The notes beneath the pieces were generated by a model. The model was not told the origin of the DNA. It searched no databases and worked only from the letters and a program-made list of their open reading frames with translations. Source: Odontesthes bonariensis (taxonomy: Eukaryota > Chordata > Actinopteri > Atheriniformes > Atherinopsidae). From it: a stretch of 64,000 bases of DNA. The stretch spans positions 22,691,657 through 22,755,656 of the forward strand of contig NC_134525.1 in assembly GCF_027942865.1 (NCBI RefSeq), written 5' to 3'. Made by a program: the position numbers and the translations under genes. This document shows positions 22,716-34,674 of this stretch, one piece after another. Numbering within the stretch: the stretch's first letter is position 1; every line of letters starts with the position of its first letter.

Positions 22716-24151
22716 TGTGTGTGTCTGTGTGTGGGTCACATAGGAGCACGCGAACACACCCACAAAGTCAATTAAGCACTCCCATGCTGTGGACTGTGTT
22801 TGCTGGAAGAGCCATAACATTCAGGATCCTACGATAAGTCAGTCCCATTAGTGGCTCTCTGTGGGACTGAACGGCTTGCTCCATTTAAAAAAGATTATTT
22901 GCACTGTAGATGAGCAGGTCTGTCTGAAACCTGTCAAACAGTAAAATAAATAAATGTGAAGCTTCCCTTCTTCACCCTCTCTGTTTCCTTCCTGCTTCGC
23001 ACCACACCAGATTACAACAACCTCTTTGTGGCCTTACACAGCCGTCATGTTACCCCACAACTCAGTGTTGCAGCAGGAGGGCAGAAGTGTTGCAACATAA
23101 ATGAAGATGGTGGAGCCAACCTCCAGTGGGTATACCTGCTAACTACCATCCAAATGTAAGATAAGGTAGCCTGTAAGTGGTGATGGCTCAGAGTCACAGT
23201 ATCTCTTTATACTGCTTTACAAGGATGGAGTGAATACAAAGTCAAGGTGGAAACAGAGTGGAGTGAACAGATAAAGAGCTGATAAAAGCAGAGTAGATAT
23301 ACTTGGTAGAAAATGACTTGTCCAATCAGCAGAAGCGTTCATGAGGCATGATCAGGAGGTGGTGCTGTATGTGAGTGGGTACGCCATGTGATGGCCAGGC
23401 TGATATGGAGGAAGTGGTTTTGTTTGCTTTCGCCGCAGAGTAGTGTGGAGTGAAAAAGGGAGGAGAAAGCAGTGACACATGGATACGCAGCTCACACAGG
23501 TCTGACTTGTTCCCCATCCTCCCCGGGAACCCTCCGCGAACCCACCTCCAGGCCAGTGTTTGGCTCCGCTGATCATCTGGATGAATTCAAGAGATTTACG
23601 GCCACACATTGCGCGCATCTGCGCTCTGCGATCCAACACAACACCGAGATGCGGTACCTGACCACCGCAGAGCAGCCGGCCGGATGCCTTCACACCGCCG
23701 CTGCCACCAATCACACGCAAACTTTACGCCAAAATACCACTAATTACGCATTTACGCACCTGCGCTTCCCCAGTACGAGCAAACTTTACCCGATAATGAC
23801 AAGGTGACACCTTTACACATACACTCAAAAGGCGGTCCAAGGGTCTAAACCAGTCGCTGAAGACAAAAATGAACCTTACCTTCTGATGAGAAGAGAAGAG
23901 AAGCGACAGCAGCTGCTGGTCTGAGAGTCGAGGCGCAGTGAGCCGGTCACCAAAACCAGCTGATGCGTTTAGCGCGCAGCAAACACCAACAGCAGGACTT
24001 CCTGTTACTTTACTGTCAAAACAAAGTCCCCGATTACTGTCAAAATAAAATCTCCACACCCAGGCAGATATTATCACCGTGTATTTTTTTCACGAGAGAG
24101 GATGGTACATGCATGGTGAGAAAATACCATTTCCAAACAGAAAGACCCCAT
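22716..24151. other. No gene assigned; GC/CpG-richer patch at 23500-24000
   Basis: The 23500-24000 stretch is richer in CpG than its surroundings. It holds a possible minus-strand non-coding first exon ending at 23895 (AGAAG/GTAAGG). No coding exon could be linked to it. Confidence 0.35.
23895..24000 (-). promoter_or_regulatory. Possible promoter or first-exon region, minus strand
   Basis: A CpG-containing sequence on the minus strand leads into a good donor (ctcatcagaag/gtaagg). No downstream partner exon was found, so this is a weak candidate. Confidence 0.2.
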
Positions 24152-24559
24152 TGTTAGAATTGGCTTTGTTCTTAGACATTATGAATGAAATAAGTCTCAG
24201 TACTTTTCCATTATAACCTAAAGTGATCGAGGAGTAGAAAGACAAAACAATTAGGAAAGCCTGGGAAAGCAAGGGCAGATTCACACACACACATTGTTTT
24301 GGGCTGATCCAGAGAATATGACGAAGCATGTTGAACCTACTCATGTCCAATCATACTCGGTCGAATGTGAGTCCAACCTATGCTATAAATAAACATGATA
24401 ACCGGAAATCATGGCCCAGTCTGACAGACTTCCTGCGGGAGCTCTGTTCCACTGAGCCCAGCGCTGATATGCATTGATGTGTGACTATAAACACTTCATT
24501 TTCACTTGAATTACTTAGGTCCGTTCTTGAGCCTCCTACTAAAAGAACCGAATCTAACA
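24152..24559 (+). repeat. Orphan long terminal repeat (5' LTR)
   Basis: The repeat starts TGTTAGAATTGG and ends GAATCTAACA, so the ends form a TGTTAGA/TCTAACA inverted repeat with TG...CA termini. A TATA-like box (gctataaata) lies near 24380. A primer-binding-site-like sequence follows two bases later. No second LTR was found in the window, and the internal region fades without gag or pol motifs. Confidence 0.6.
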
Positions 24560-24561
24560 AA

Positions 24562-24575
24562 TGGTGCCGTGACAC
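24562..24575 (+). other. Primer-binding site of the orphan LTR element
   Basis: TGGTGCCGTGACAC sits 2 bases after the LTR end. It begins with the TGG expected for pairing with the CCA end of a tRNA. A splice-donor-like gattaag/gtgagc lies further down near 24688. Confidence 0.5.
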
Positions 24576-27072
24576 AAGGTTTGAAGGCTAAAGGACAACC
24601 ACCGTGCGACCGACACCCGTCCGAGGGAGGACGCCTCGAGGTGATAGGAGGGACAGCTTTTTTCAGACAATCAGGCGCCAAGATTAAGGTGAGCAGAACA
24701 CCCCTTAATGACAAAATGTGAAATTTCTGCATATTGAATAACCTAAATGAAGTTGTCTGTATTAAGTTGTCCTCTGGTCATGGTAAATCCAAGTGTTAAT
24801 GTACTGTCTGTTTGCATTGAATGGTAACACGTGAAGTATAATACACATAGCCTCACACAGGGAAAGTAGCCTAAATAAGTGTCCTAACAGGTAAATTCGA
24901 ACAAAGTGACAAGATAAATTCATTTTATAAATGAATGTCCCATGCGGGGAGCTTGTCTTCAAAATTTTGTTCCGTGCACTAATAGCTAAGTGTGGTCGAA
25001 GTAGTTATAAAATCCCAAAATATGTGGGTCCACTAGATAGATAAATAAAATTAGTGGAATTCCGACACGGAAAGTTTCTCCTCTGACGAAAGTTAGGACG
25101 AGGGATTGAGACTTCCGGGGTTCGAGGCAGTTTCCCGAAACAAAGTCGGATGTACTCAATAAATTTATACTGTAGGACACAGGGTCAGATTTTTTTATTT
25201 TCATGCAACTGTGGGGTGGGGTTCGCCGCTCGAAGATATTTGACTGCGCCAGCAGATCTCGAGTGGTTTCTGTTCAATATTGGGGTTGGTATAGATAAAA
25301 AGGGGGGAGAACAAGTGGCTGCGCGTGCTATACGGGTCGCTTTGTTCGGGGAAATCAGTATTTTTATGGTGTGACCCAAAGTTTTGGAATAAACAAATGC
25401 TTTGATAAGTGGGGTAACCCCGAGAGGTGGAGCGCACAGAACACAGCGTTCTGCGTAGAAGTTTCTTCACTACTTTCAGCATTTAGGCAATTACGTCTCC
25501 AAATACTTTGATTAACACGTGTATAACTTTTGAATATGTCACAAAAAATTGAATGAAAGATGGAAGAAATGGTCCCGAGGTGAGAAGTAAAACGAGGGAC
25601 AGATAAATTGGACTGGAGAAATGCAGAAAAAAGAGTGTGCGAGTTTGCTCCACTGAGGCTGAGTGTGTGTGTTCAAAATGTTTTCAAAACAAACGAGAGA
25701 CTAAGAATTAAGCACATGCATGATACAGAAGGAAAAAGTTGATATATGATATATTTGATCCCAAAGTTTGACAAAAGTTAATAATTTTTTCAGCATCAAC
25801 ACACTAATAAGAGAACTATAAGGAAAAATTAACAGATTTGGAGGCTTGACCTGAGGCCTGAGGTTACTAACTAAAGATCAGATGTGCAGCAGCATTACAG
25901 GAAATAATGAATAATGAATAATGAAAAGCCTCAAACGCTTTTTGAGCCATAATATTCCCAATTTAATTTTATAGTTGTTCTCTTTGTCATAAATGCGCAG
26001 ACCCTAAGATTGTCTTTTTTTTCAACCCTGTTTATTCTCTCATTCAGCCCTGAGAGTGACAACAATCCAAACAGACTCTGGGTGACAATTGGCCTGTGTT
26101 TATAATGATATACTGATTATAATAGGGGTTTAATTTTGTACTGGAGCAAATAGTATTGATTCATCCATCTATTTTAAAATGCATATGATTATGAAAGACA
26201 CCACAGTATGTATATAAACTGAAAACAGCTTTACAATGAAAAAATCGCAGAGATGAGATAAGAAACAATAAAATCCAGGAAGAACAGTGTTTGAGACATT
26301 CATACAAATTGTTGCTGAAATAGGATTTAACTGCTCACTTAAAGAGCTAAATTCAAATACACAAGCAGAGTATTTAGGAGATTTGCTCCTTTAATTAAAA
26401 TACAATCTGAAAAAATGTTCTACAAAGTGAAACTTTATGATTCCACCTGAAACAGGAATGAGATCCGGCAGTCAGACCATACAACATAAGTTAAAAAACC
26501 AGGATTTAGGATTTAATATCACGGCCAGACGGTCAGATGTCTAACAATTTGATATCCTCTTAAAGTTGTTAAAGCTTAGCCTTTATTCTTATTAGGAGAT
26601 ATTAACTTGACTTTAAAATTTTAGCTGCTCGGAATTTCCTGCCTCAGGTCACTAATTCTGAGTCAATGGTTATCAGCAATATTTAGATTCAAACTAAACC
26701 ATTTGACTATTTAATGAAATCGTTTAACTACTTAACTGCAACAGATTTATGAAACAATTAATATGCTAACTTAATAAAGCAGCAAAGTGTTTCATAGAAG
26801 TTTGGATAGATTAGGGCATTGGGATTGGGCATTTAAAAACAGTGAGCAGAGCGCAACTTGGTTAGCCAAAATAACGATCTATGCAGACACAGACTGAATT
26901 TGGCTGAAGCTATCCCTATTATGCATTATATTATGCATTATTTAACCTACTATTTCATATGATATACAATATATGACCTATATATGAATGTTTTCAGGTT
27001 GTCCCACATGAGGCCTGGACGGGGAGAAAATACCCTGTCCATAGCTTTTTTGGGACACTATGAGGACTTGTG
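24576..27072. other. Leader of the LTR element, then unassigned AT-rich DNA
   Basis: The first few hundred bases may be leader or internal sequence of the truncated LTR element, but no protein motif is visible. From about 25500 to 27000 I see nothing beyond AT-rich sequence. Confidence 0.4.
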
Positions 27073-27849
27073 TTAAAGCTGCAGTCTGCAACTCTTTTTC
27101 AAGCATAATGCCTGGAACTGTCCGGGGATTCTGAAAGTAGTACATTAAATACCCCAATGCAAAAAAAAAAAGAGTTCTCTAGGTCCCCTATATGTCCCGC
27201 TAGGTCCCTCCAAAGCCAGCAGGTTTGTTTACAAAATTGCAGACCGGACCGGTAAAAGGTAACCAATCAGGTTTACGAGCTGGGCTCTGTTGCCTGTCAA
27301 TCACAGATTGTGCACGCGCGATACAAGGTAGGCTCGTCCCCACGCTTCATTAATCTGGACTTTTGAACTTCTTTACGGCTTGTCTACTTACTGGCCCTCA
27401 TTTATCAATCGTAGAAAGCATCGTTGATATGAGCGGAGAACTCGTCGTACGCAGAGGCTCAAGTGAGATTTACAGAACATGCGTACCACACCAATCCCAT
27501 CGTAAAACCGAGCGGCTGTTGATAAATCCGGCGGCTGAAATCCATCGTAATGATCCTAACCACGCCCTCTATAAAAGGCTGCACCTCTAGAATTTGCGAC
27601 ATGGATAGACGAAAGGCGGCAAAGAAACGCTGTCAACACTGTTGACAGCTGGGACGGCTGTCAACAGCGTTGGTGATGTAAATCGCAGACCGGACAAGTT
27701 ATGTATTTTCCCCTACTGTGATGGTCAATAAAATGTGATAAACTCCAGATTAAATGAAATCTAAAATTGAACAATGTTTTACTTTTTCTCCAATAAGATC
27801 AGGAAGAAGTGGTCCGATATGCAGCTCTCCAACGCAGCATGTCACAAAC

Positions 27850-27866
27850 GGGGGGGGGGGGGGGGG
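27850..27866 (+). repeat. G17 homopolymer
   Basis: Seventeen consecutive G residues lie inside the Harbinger-like element. The length may vary or be a sequencing artefact. Confidence 0.8.
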
Positions 27867-28194
27867 TTGGGATTTGAGTGCCTTGGAGGAGAGGGTGGCT
27901 GGCCTGATTGGAGCTACGTCTTTGCGTATGCGCAGTGTTAAAGCGCCTCTCCTGTACGGCTCATGAGCCACTCATCATTTTCCCGAAAGAGATTCTGCCG
28001 GTCCCGGAACACTCTCCTGCGCCTGATGCGCGCGTTCAGGTCCTCTAACAAAGCCAGATCTGCCATCGTTTCGCCATTACCGCGCCGCTACAATCACCTC
28101 TTAAATAGGCGGTTGAATAATGAGCCATCACTCTTCCAATTACGGAGTTGTACTTGTTTAATTTTTTTATTTTTTTAATTTGCGTTTATGTTTA

Positions 28195-28588
28195 TGTAAC
28201 GTGAGGGTTCGATATGTGGTGGTTGGATCACTCTTGAGGAGAGGAAACAGCAGGATGGAGACAGATAACTTTCTCAAGCAGCACTTTTAATCTGGGTCCA
28301 CACTTCACAACAACAACACTTCCTCCTTCACAGTTTTCATGTGCCTGAACTAACCAATCAGAAGCTAGGACCTAACCTGAGGTAAAAAGGAAAGAATCAG
28401 AAAAGCAGATTCCACAGACTATCTTAACTGATTTAAAGATGCAATTGTAAATATTTAAACATGTAAATATATTAATAATAACTGTGTAACATGAATATGT
28501 AAATAGTTAACTATAAAACGTATAACCTTATAACTGCATTTTAGTACATTAATTCAAATATAAATTATATTAACTTCTGAACCTTACA
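28195..28588 (-). repeat. 3' LTR of the Ty3/gypsy element
   Basis: It matches 34281-34674 along its full 394 bases with one difference near 28464. The adjoining purine-rich stretch (GGGAGGGGGAG on the minus strand, about 28593-28603) is the likely polypurine tract for plus-strand priming. Confidence 0.93.
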
Positions 28589-28693
28589 TTTACTCCCCCT
28601 CCCACAAAAGAAACGTCCTCGTTTCTCCTAAAAGAACTAAATAAAGAAGTAAATAAGCAAGTAACTGTCAACCATAACAACAAAGCCACAGCA

Positions 28694-31600
28694 TCACTTC
28701 AGAATGTAATCACTAAGGTATCTGGGAGGTCTAACTGGACGTCTGCCGGGACGCAGCAAGGAGCCAGAATCCGGAGGTCGGGAAGAGGGGACAGTGGCAG
28801 ATTGATGTACTGGGTCCGTGGGGTGGGCAGTCCAAGACTCAGTCAGGGGAGTGTGGGACTGGGACTGGGGATGTGGATGGCCAGAAGGAGGTGTCGATGA
28901 GGAAGCACTGCTGGGGCCAGATAAGTCGCAGTTCATCGTAGCTGTCGACGTTAAAGGTTTAAAGGCTAAGGCACCTGACAATGCAGTCAGACGAGGGAGT
29001 TGAGGCTGCCAAGAGTCACACACAGGTGTCCTTTGTCCAAGATCTGGCACAGGAGCATGGTAGGGTCTAAGACGGTTGTAATGGACAATTTGGGACTTGT
29101 CAGATTGATCCAGAAGGTAGTGAATTTTGTATGTCACTCCAGGAGAATTTGCATCAAATTCAAGGCACTCCACAATTTCAAAGGGGCCTTTCCAGTGAGG
29201 AGTGAGTTTTTGTCTTGCTGTAGTGGGGTCATTTAACCATACAAGGTCTCCAGGAACATAGGGAGTGTGCTTTACACTTTTATCATACTGCCGTTTCTGC
29301 TGATTGTGGGCATAATCTCTGTTCCATGCTGCAGAACTGAAGGCTGACTGAAGTTTCTGAGTCAACTGTGCAACATAGTCAGCAGGAGAACCTGGAGTCA
29401 ATGAAGATGGTATGTTATTAGGCAACAGCATATTGGCAGGCATCCTGGCTTCATGACCATGTGTGAGGAAGAATGGTGTGAAACCTGTTGTAGAGTGAGG
29501 GCTGGTATTGTAAGCCAAGGCAACTTGGTTGAGGCAGTCATCCCATTCACCAGGCTGTTGAAGTAGTGTCTTGGCTAACTGATCAATAAGCGTTCTGTTG
29601 AATCTCTCAATCATGCCATCACACTGAGGATGATATGGGCTGGTTCGTGTCTTCCGAATGCCCAGCAGCTCACACAGATGTTTCAGCAGGTCAGACTCAA
29701 ACTGCCGTCCTTGATCCGTGTGAAGCATTTCTGGAATACCATGTTCACAGATGAAGTTTTCAAACAGACATTTTGCAACTGTTGTAGAGCGCTGGTCTGG
29801 AATAGCATAGAGGTTGACATACTTGGAAAAATAATCTTGGACAACAAGCACATACCTGTTTCCACGACTTGAGATGGGGAGCTCGAGTATGTCAGCTGCA
29901 ACCTTTTGGAACGGCTCAGTAGCCTCAATTGTTTTCATTGGAGCTCTTTGTTGAGGTGTGGGACTTCGTCTCGCATCACATGGAATACATTGCTTACACC
30001 ACAGCTTGATATCACGTGACATAAAGGGCCAGTAACACAGTTGCTGAGCACGTTTCAGGACTTTATCAGCAGACAGATGACCAGTTACCGGGTTTCCATG
30101 CAACATCTGCAGAACAGTGTCTTTCAGCACGTGAGGAACAATCACTTGATGGAGCACTGATTTTGTGAATGGGTTGAAAACTGTACGGCAGAGTACTCCA
30201 TCATGAAAGGTTAGTCTGTGATACTCGTGCCATAGTGCTTTCTCTGCAGGTGTGCGTTTTTTCATGCGCCAATATGGTGGCTTCTGACCTTTAGCTTTCC
30301 AGCTACTGACCTCTGACAGAATGGCATCTTGTTGTTGTTCCTTTTTAAAATCATCAGGAGAGAGCTGAAGCACAAATGTGGAGGAAACAGACTGTATAAC
30401 ACCCTGTGAGGAGGCTGGAGGGGACTGTGGTCCAGTCAGGTTAGAGGACACTGACTTTGGATCAGTACTGCAGGAGCTGTGATGTACAGAACTGACGGAA
30501 CTAGACAGACTCACAGGACTTGGACTAGAAGGTCTCTCATCAGAATGGGGATTAGCCAAAGCAACGGGGGGGGTGCTCTGCTCTGTTGGTCTGATGTTAT
30601 CAGGGCGACGTGACATTGCATCTGCATTAAGGTGTCGGTAGCCATCTTTGTGAATTACAGTCCATTCAAAAGGATCAATTTCAAGAGCCCAGCGAGCACG
30701 ACGACCCGTTCTGTCATTGTCAATGGGTATTTTTCTGAGACCCAAGAGAGGTTTGTGGTCGGTGACAATAACAAAAGGCTGTTTGTAGAGGTAGTGGCGA
30801 AAATGTCGTATGGCCCAGACTATGGCCCAGAGTTCTCTGTCGTAGGTTGACCATTTCCTTTCTGCTTTTGTGAGAACATGGCTAGCATAAGCAATCACTT
30901 TTTCCTGATTTCCTTGTTTCTGACCAAGCACAGCACCAATAGCAAAACATGATGCATCTGTGTAGAGCAGGAATGGCAACGTAAAGTCAGAGAATGAAAC
31001 CACTGGAGGATTTGTGAGCACATGTTTCAGGTAAGTGAATGCATCCTGACATTGAACAGTCCATTGGAAAGGTGAATTCTTCTCTGTGAGTGCATGCAGG
31101 GGGACACTGTGATGCGCAAAGTTTCTGATGAACTTGCGGTAATAAGAACAAAGTCCAAGAAACGCTCTTACTTCTGTAGCTGACCGTGGAATTGGCCAAT
31201 CTTGAACATTCTTTACATTTCGTGGGTCTGGCTGAATGCCGTCTTTGGATACAACATGGCCTAAAAACTGTACCTAACCTCTGGCAAAACAGCATTTTGA
31301 TGGATTCAGCTTCAGACCACTTGACTGGAATCTGGAGAGGATTTCTTCCAGGTGCTGGAGATGTTCGCTGAATGAGCGGCTGTAGATAAGGACATCATCC
31401 AAATACACTAGGCAGGTTTTCCATGGGAGGCCACGAAGTACCATTTCCATCAAGCGTTGGCATGTGGCTGGAGCGTTGGTGAGACCCATTGGCATAACTT
31501 TAAAGTGATAAAGTCCACTGCCTGTTGTGAATGCTGTTTTCTCACGATCTTTCTCATCAAGCTCAACTTGCCAGTAACCATGTTGCAGGTCCATCGTGGA

Positions 31601-32770
31601 GAACCAAGCAGAGCCAGACAAAGCATCCAGGGCGTCGTCGACTCTTGGAAGAGGGTGGGAATCCTTGATGGTCACCACATTGAGTTTTCTGTAGTCCAAA
31701 CAGAAACGCCATGTGCCATTTTTCTTGCGCACCAAAACAACTGGTGCAGCCCAGGGACTGTAGCTTTCTTCAATGACGTCTCCCTTTAATAGTTTGTCAA
31801 CTTGAGTCTGTATTTCAGCTCTCTTTTCTGGCGACACTCTATAAGCTCTCTGTTTAATTGGAGTAGCATCACCTGTACGAATTTGATGCTTGATGATGCT
31901 TGTGCGACCTCTGTCTTCTGAGTGTTTACTGAATACTGCTGAGTATTTCCGAAGCAGTGATTTCAGAGACTGAACTTGGGAAGGTGACAGATTGCTTTCA
32001 TTCATCTGTATAAGTGGAGCAACATCATGTACAGGTGAGGTTGCACAGCACGTGTCTTCAGCTGATATGATGTCAACAGATGAAGCGGAATGAAACTCAC
32101 CAAGGTGTTGTCCAGCATGCAGCTCAATGTCATCTTTGGAGGGATTTAAGACTCGAACAATAGTTGTGCCATTTTGAACCTCACTGAGAGAGTGTGCCAC
32201 GATAAGGTCACAGGATGGATTAGGCATGAGAACACCATAGTAATCAGTTGGCATGGGGGAAGCAGGTGTAGCTGCTGACACACAGGCTGTGATGAGGGTT
32301 TCACTCATGGCTGGAATCTTAGTAGGCGCTAACACAGACACATTACAGCAGGCAGCCACTTCATGACCTTTGGGCAGTAGAGGAATTTTCATGTCCCAAA
32401 GTTGCAGTACTTTGTTTTTGATATCAAGGAGGGCATGGTGTTTCAGCAGAAAATCAAAACCAAGAATGACTGGCTGGTAAGCACCTCTGAGAACTTCAAA
32501 GTCCTGTTGCCATATCTGCTTTCCAAGTCTGATCCCAATCGTCAACTTGCCTAAGATGTCCAGGCGCTGACCATTGACTGAGCGAGCTGGCAGAGAGGAC
32601 GGTGTCATGGGACGTTTCTTTAATGCTGGGTGAGAATTCCGAAAATCTTCGCTCACAATGGAGACAAAAGAACCAGAGTCAATTAAAGTGCACACTTCAA
32701 TGCCTTCAACAATAGCTAAAATAGAAGAAGAAACAGAGCCATCAGATTGTGAGTCATTATTGTCAGGCAT
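28694..32770 (-). pseudogene. Ty3/gypsy Pol: protease, RT, RNase H, integrase, with one internal stop
   Basis: Read from 32770 (first Met; the frame is open further upstream toward gag). The protease carries LIDSGS near residue 31 and VILGFDFL. RT carries WRFCLDYRKLN, DLQHGYWQVELD and the catalytic YLDD near residue 455. An in-frame TAG occurs at 31274-31276 after codon 498. The same frame then continues through RNase H (LYTDASCFAIGAVLGQ), the integrase zinc region (CKQCIPCD) and the catalytic core (ADILELP, HTDQGRQFESD, MIERFNRTL). The C-terminal tail is proline/serine-rich and ends at 28694. With only one stop, the copy is almost complete. Pol lies in the -1 frame relative to gag. Confidence 0.9.
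31274..31276 (-). other. Premature TAG stop within RT
   Basis: Codons on both sides are in the same frame: 84 sense codons separate the stop from the next internal Met at 31021. It breaks pol between the RT thumb region and RNase H. Either a point mutation of a glutamate or lysine codon, or readthrough, could explain it; mutation is simpler. Confidence 0.85.
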
Positions 32771-32832
32771 TAACTCTGTAGAATCATTCTGGGGCTGTGG
32801 GACCGTAGCTGATGTTTGCCCCTCAACAGCAG

Positions 32833-34053
32833 CTAATGAAAGTTTCCCTGTCGGTTAGAGCCAGAGTGCGGTTGTCTTTCAGGAGACTGGAAGTGAACCC
32901 TGCCACTAGTGTGTGGACTTCCATCTCTGTTTCTCTGTGGAGCAGGACTAGGACTGCGTCTGTATCTGTTTGTGTCATCATTGTCGTGGCGACCATATCT
33001 GGAGTAGCGATAGGATTGGCGTGATGGAGAGTAGTGCCGATCACGTTTGTCATTGTCATGCCACTCACGGTTTCTCTGATGAACAGGGGAAGGAGGACGA
33101 CGTTCAAAGCAGGACTCTGAATCACGACGATAATACTGCTCAGGTGAGTAACAGTCTCTGTGGTGTCTGTTATGGAAGGGTTGTGGAGAGACACTGCGTG
33201 CACTGCATCGAGCATCATTGGAGGAAAATCTGCCAGGCTTGGAGTCAACACGCTTAGCCAAGTAACCGTGCTCCTCTCGTAACTGCTGTACTTCACTTTT
33301 TAAGCTGTTGACGGTAAGAGTCAGCTGCTCAACTGCATGTAGAAGCTTGTCATCAGGAGGTCTAGGACGAACCATAGCTACCTGTTCTGAAGGTTGAGTG
33401 TGTGGAGATGTCACTGTTGTCAGTTGGAGCGCTGCACGTGCTCTCTCACAGCGGCTGGCGATACGCACGGCGTCGCCAAGATCCTCAGCACCCATCTCAT
33501 GAATTTTAGACTGTAAGTTTGGGTCTAAGCCAGCAACAAAGCGGCGAAATTTTTCACCCTCTATTGCATTACGGTCATAGTCGGGAAAAGCTTCAAGTAC
33601 AAGACGAGTGATGTCTGCACTGTACACATCCAAACTCTCACCTGGTTTACGAGGTCGAGCATTGACATGAGTCTGAAAGAATGGTAGGGAGTACTTTGGT
33701 CCAAAAACATTTCTGAGTTTTTCTTTCACTGAATCATAGTCCCTCTGGGTTGAAGTAGGAAGGCTGTCCCAATACAGAAATGCAGCATCAGTTAGGCGAG
33801 TAGGAAGGATGGAGGCCATCACTGTAGACAAATCCGTATCAGTTGAACTCATAGCTTGCACTGCCACTTCAAAGCGTCGAGACCAACTTGTGAAAGATTC
33901 AGTCCCATCTCCTTTAAAAGCAGTTGGAAGATCAATTTTCAGGGAACTGGAGACAGAACGCATGGCTAGGGAGGCAGCACCTGTTGTTGTAGCATCCAGT
34001 CGGCGTGGAGAGGGAGAAGACTGCAGCCCAGCTTCACTTTCATTATCCGACAT
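32833..34053 (-). CDS. Ty3/gypsy Gag
   Basis: The 406-residue protein starts MSDNESEAGLQSS. Residues about 38-170 resemble a retrotransposon Gag capsid region (LPTAFKGDGTESFTSWSRRF, AAFLYWDSLPTS, FVAGLDPNLQSKI). The C-terminal third is rich in Arg, Ser, Tyr and Asp (RRSPSPAPQRNRD) and has no CCHC zinc knuckle, so RNA packaging probably relies on the basic tail. It is intact from Met to stop. It lies directly downstream of the 5' LTR and primer-binding site and overlaps the start of the pol frame by a few codons. Confidence 0.85.
   Translation of the reverse strand: MSDNESEAGLQSSPSPRRLDATTTGAASLAMRSVSSSLKIDLPTAFKGDGTESFTSWSRRFEVAVQAMSSTDTDLSTVMASILPTRLTDAAFLYWDSLPTSTQRDYDSVKEKLRNVFGPKYSLPFFQTHVNARPRKPGESLDVYSADITRLVLEAFPDYDRNAIEGEKFRRFVAGLDPNLQSKIHEMGAEDLGDAVRIASRCERARAALQLTTVTSPHTQPSEQVAMVRPRPPDDKLLHAVEQLTLTVNSLKSEVQQLREEHGYLAKRVDSKPGRFSSNDARCSARSVSPQPFHNRHHRDCYSPEQYYRRDSESCFERRPPSPVHQRNREWHDNDKRDRHYSPSRQSYRYSRYGRHDNDDTNRYRRSPSPAPQRNRDGSPHTSGRVHFQSPERQPHSGSNRQGNFH
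32842..32848 (-). other. Predicted -1 frameshift slippery site GGGAAAC at the gag end
   Basis: On the minus strand the heptamer reads G GGA AAC in the gag frame, a canonical X XXY YYZ signal. It lies two codons before the gag stop. After a -1 slip the frame stays open into pol. A downstream stimulatory structure was not assessed. Confidence 0.6.
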
Positions 34054-34263
34054 GGTGACAAAATGTCCAGTTCAAAAAAATCACAAAAAGCATGGAAAGT
34101 AGAGAAAAAGAAAAATACTGCAAAAGTCCTTAGTATCTCCAAACTTTCAGTTAATCTGCTGCCTTCCAAGAGTGTAAAAAAAAATCCAGATGGCACAGAA
34201 GTGACTTCATCCACAGTTCAGGGGAATAAAACTCACCAAATGCGCAAAAACCACCAAAATAAC

Positions 34264-34280
34264 ACCACGCTGCCACCAAA
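34264..34280 (-). other. Primer-binding site of the Ty3/gypsy element
   Basis: On the minus strand TGGTGGCAGCGTGG follows the 5' LTR by a couple of bases. It begins with TGG as required for tRNA CCA pairing. The tRNA was not identified. Confidence 0.6.
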
Positions 34281-34674
34281 TGTAACGTGAGGGTTCGATA
34301 TGTGGTGGTTGGATCACTCTTGAGGAGAGGAAACAGCAGGATGGAGACAGATAACTTTCTCAAGCAGCACTTTTAATCTGGGTCCACACTTCACAACAAC
34401 AACACTTCCTCCTTCACAGTTTTCATGTGCCTGAACTAACCAATCAGAAGCTAGGACCTAACCTGAGGTAAAAAGGAAAGAATCAGAAAAGCAGATTCCA
34501 CAGACTATCTTAACTGATTTAAAGATGCAATTGTAAATATTTAATCATGTAAATATATTAATAATAACTGTGTAACATGAATATGTAAATAGTTAACTAT
34601 AAAACGTATAACCTTATAACTGCATTTTAGTACATTAATTCAAATATAAATTATATTAACTTCTGAACCTTACA
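34281..34674 (-). repeat. 5' LTR of the Ty3/gypsy element
   Basis: This is the promoter-bearing LTR in the element's own orientation (minus strand). It is identical to 28195-28588 except for one base near 34550. Confidence 0.93.

Larger units (their letters stand above)
28195..34674 (-). mobile_element. Ty3/gypsy LTR retrotransposon, nearly intact and young
   Basis: Two 394-base LTRs (28195-28588 and 34281-34674) start TGTAACGTGAGGG and end CTTACA. They differ by one substitution that I could find. A 4-base TTTA repeat flanks the element. On the minus strand the order is LTR, primer-binding site, gag, protease, RT, RNase H, integrase, polypurine tract, LTR. RNase H before integrase in one pol frame is the gypsy arrangement. 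One in-frame stop interrupts pol. The high LTR identity points to a recent insertion. Confidence 0.92.

Noticed and set aside
23352..23807. Open frames on both strands in the CpG-richer patch
   Set aside because: Both strands are open over the same bases, as expected for GC-richer DNA; no protein motif was recognised.
33809..34290. Plus-strand frames over the gag start and 5' leader of the Ty3 element
   Set aside because: They are antisense to gag and the leader; no motif.
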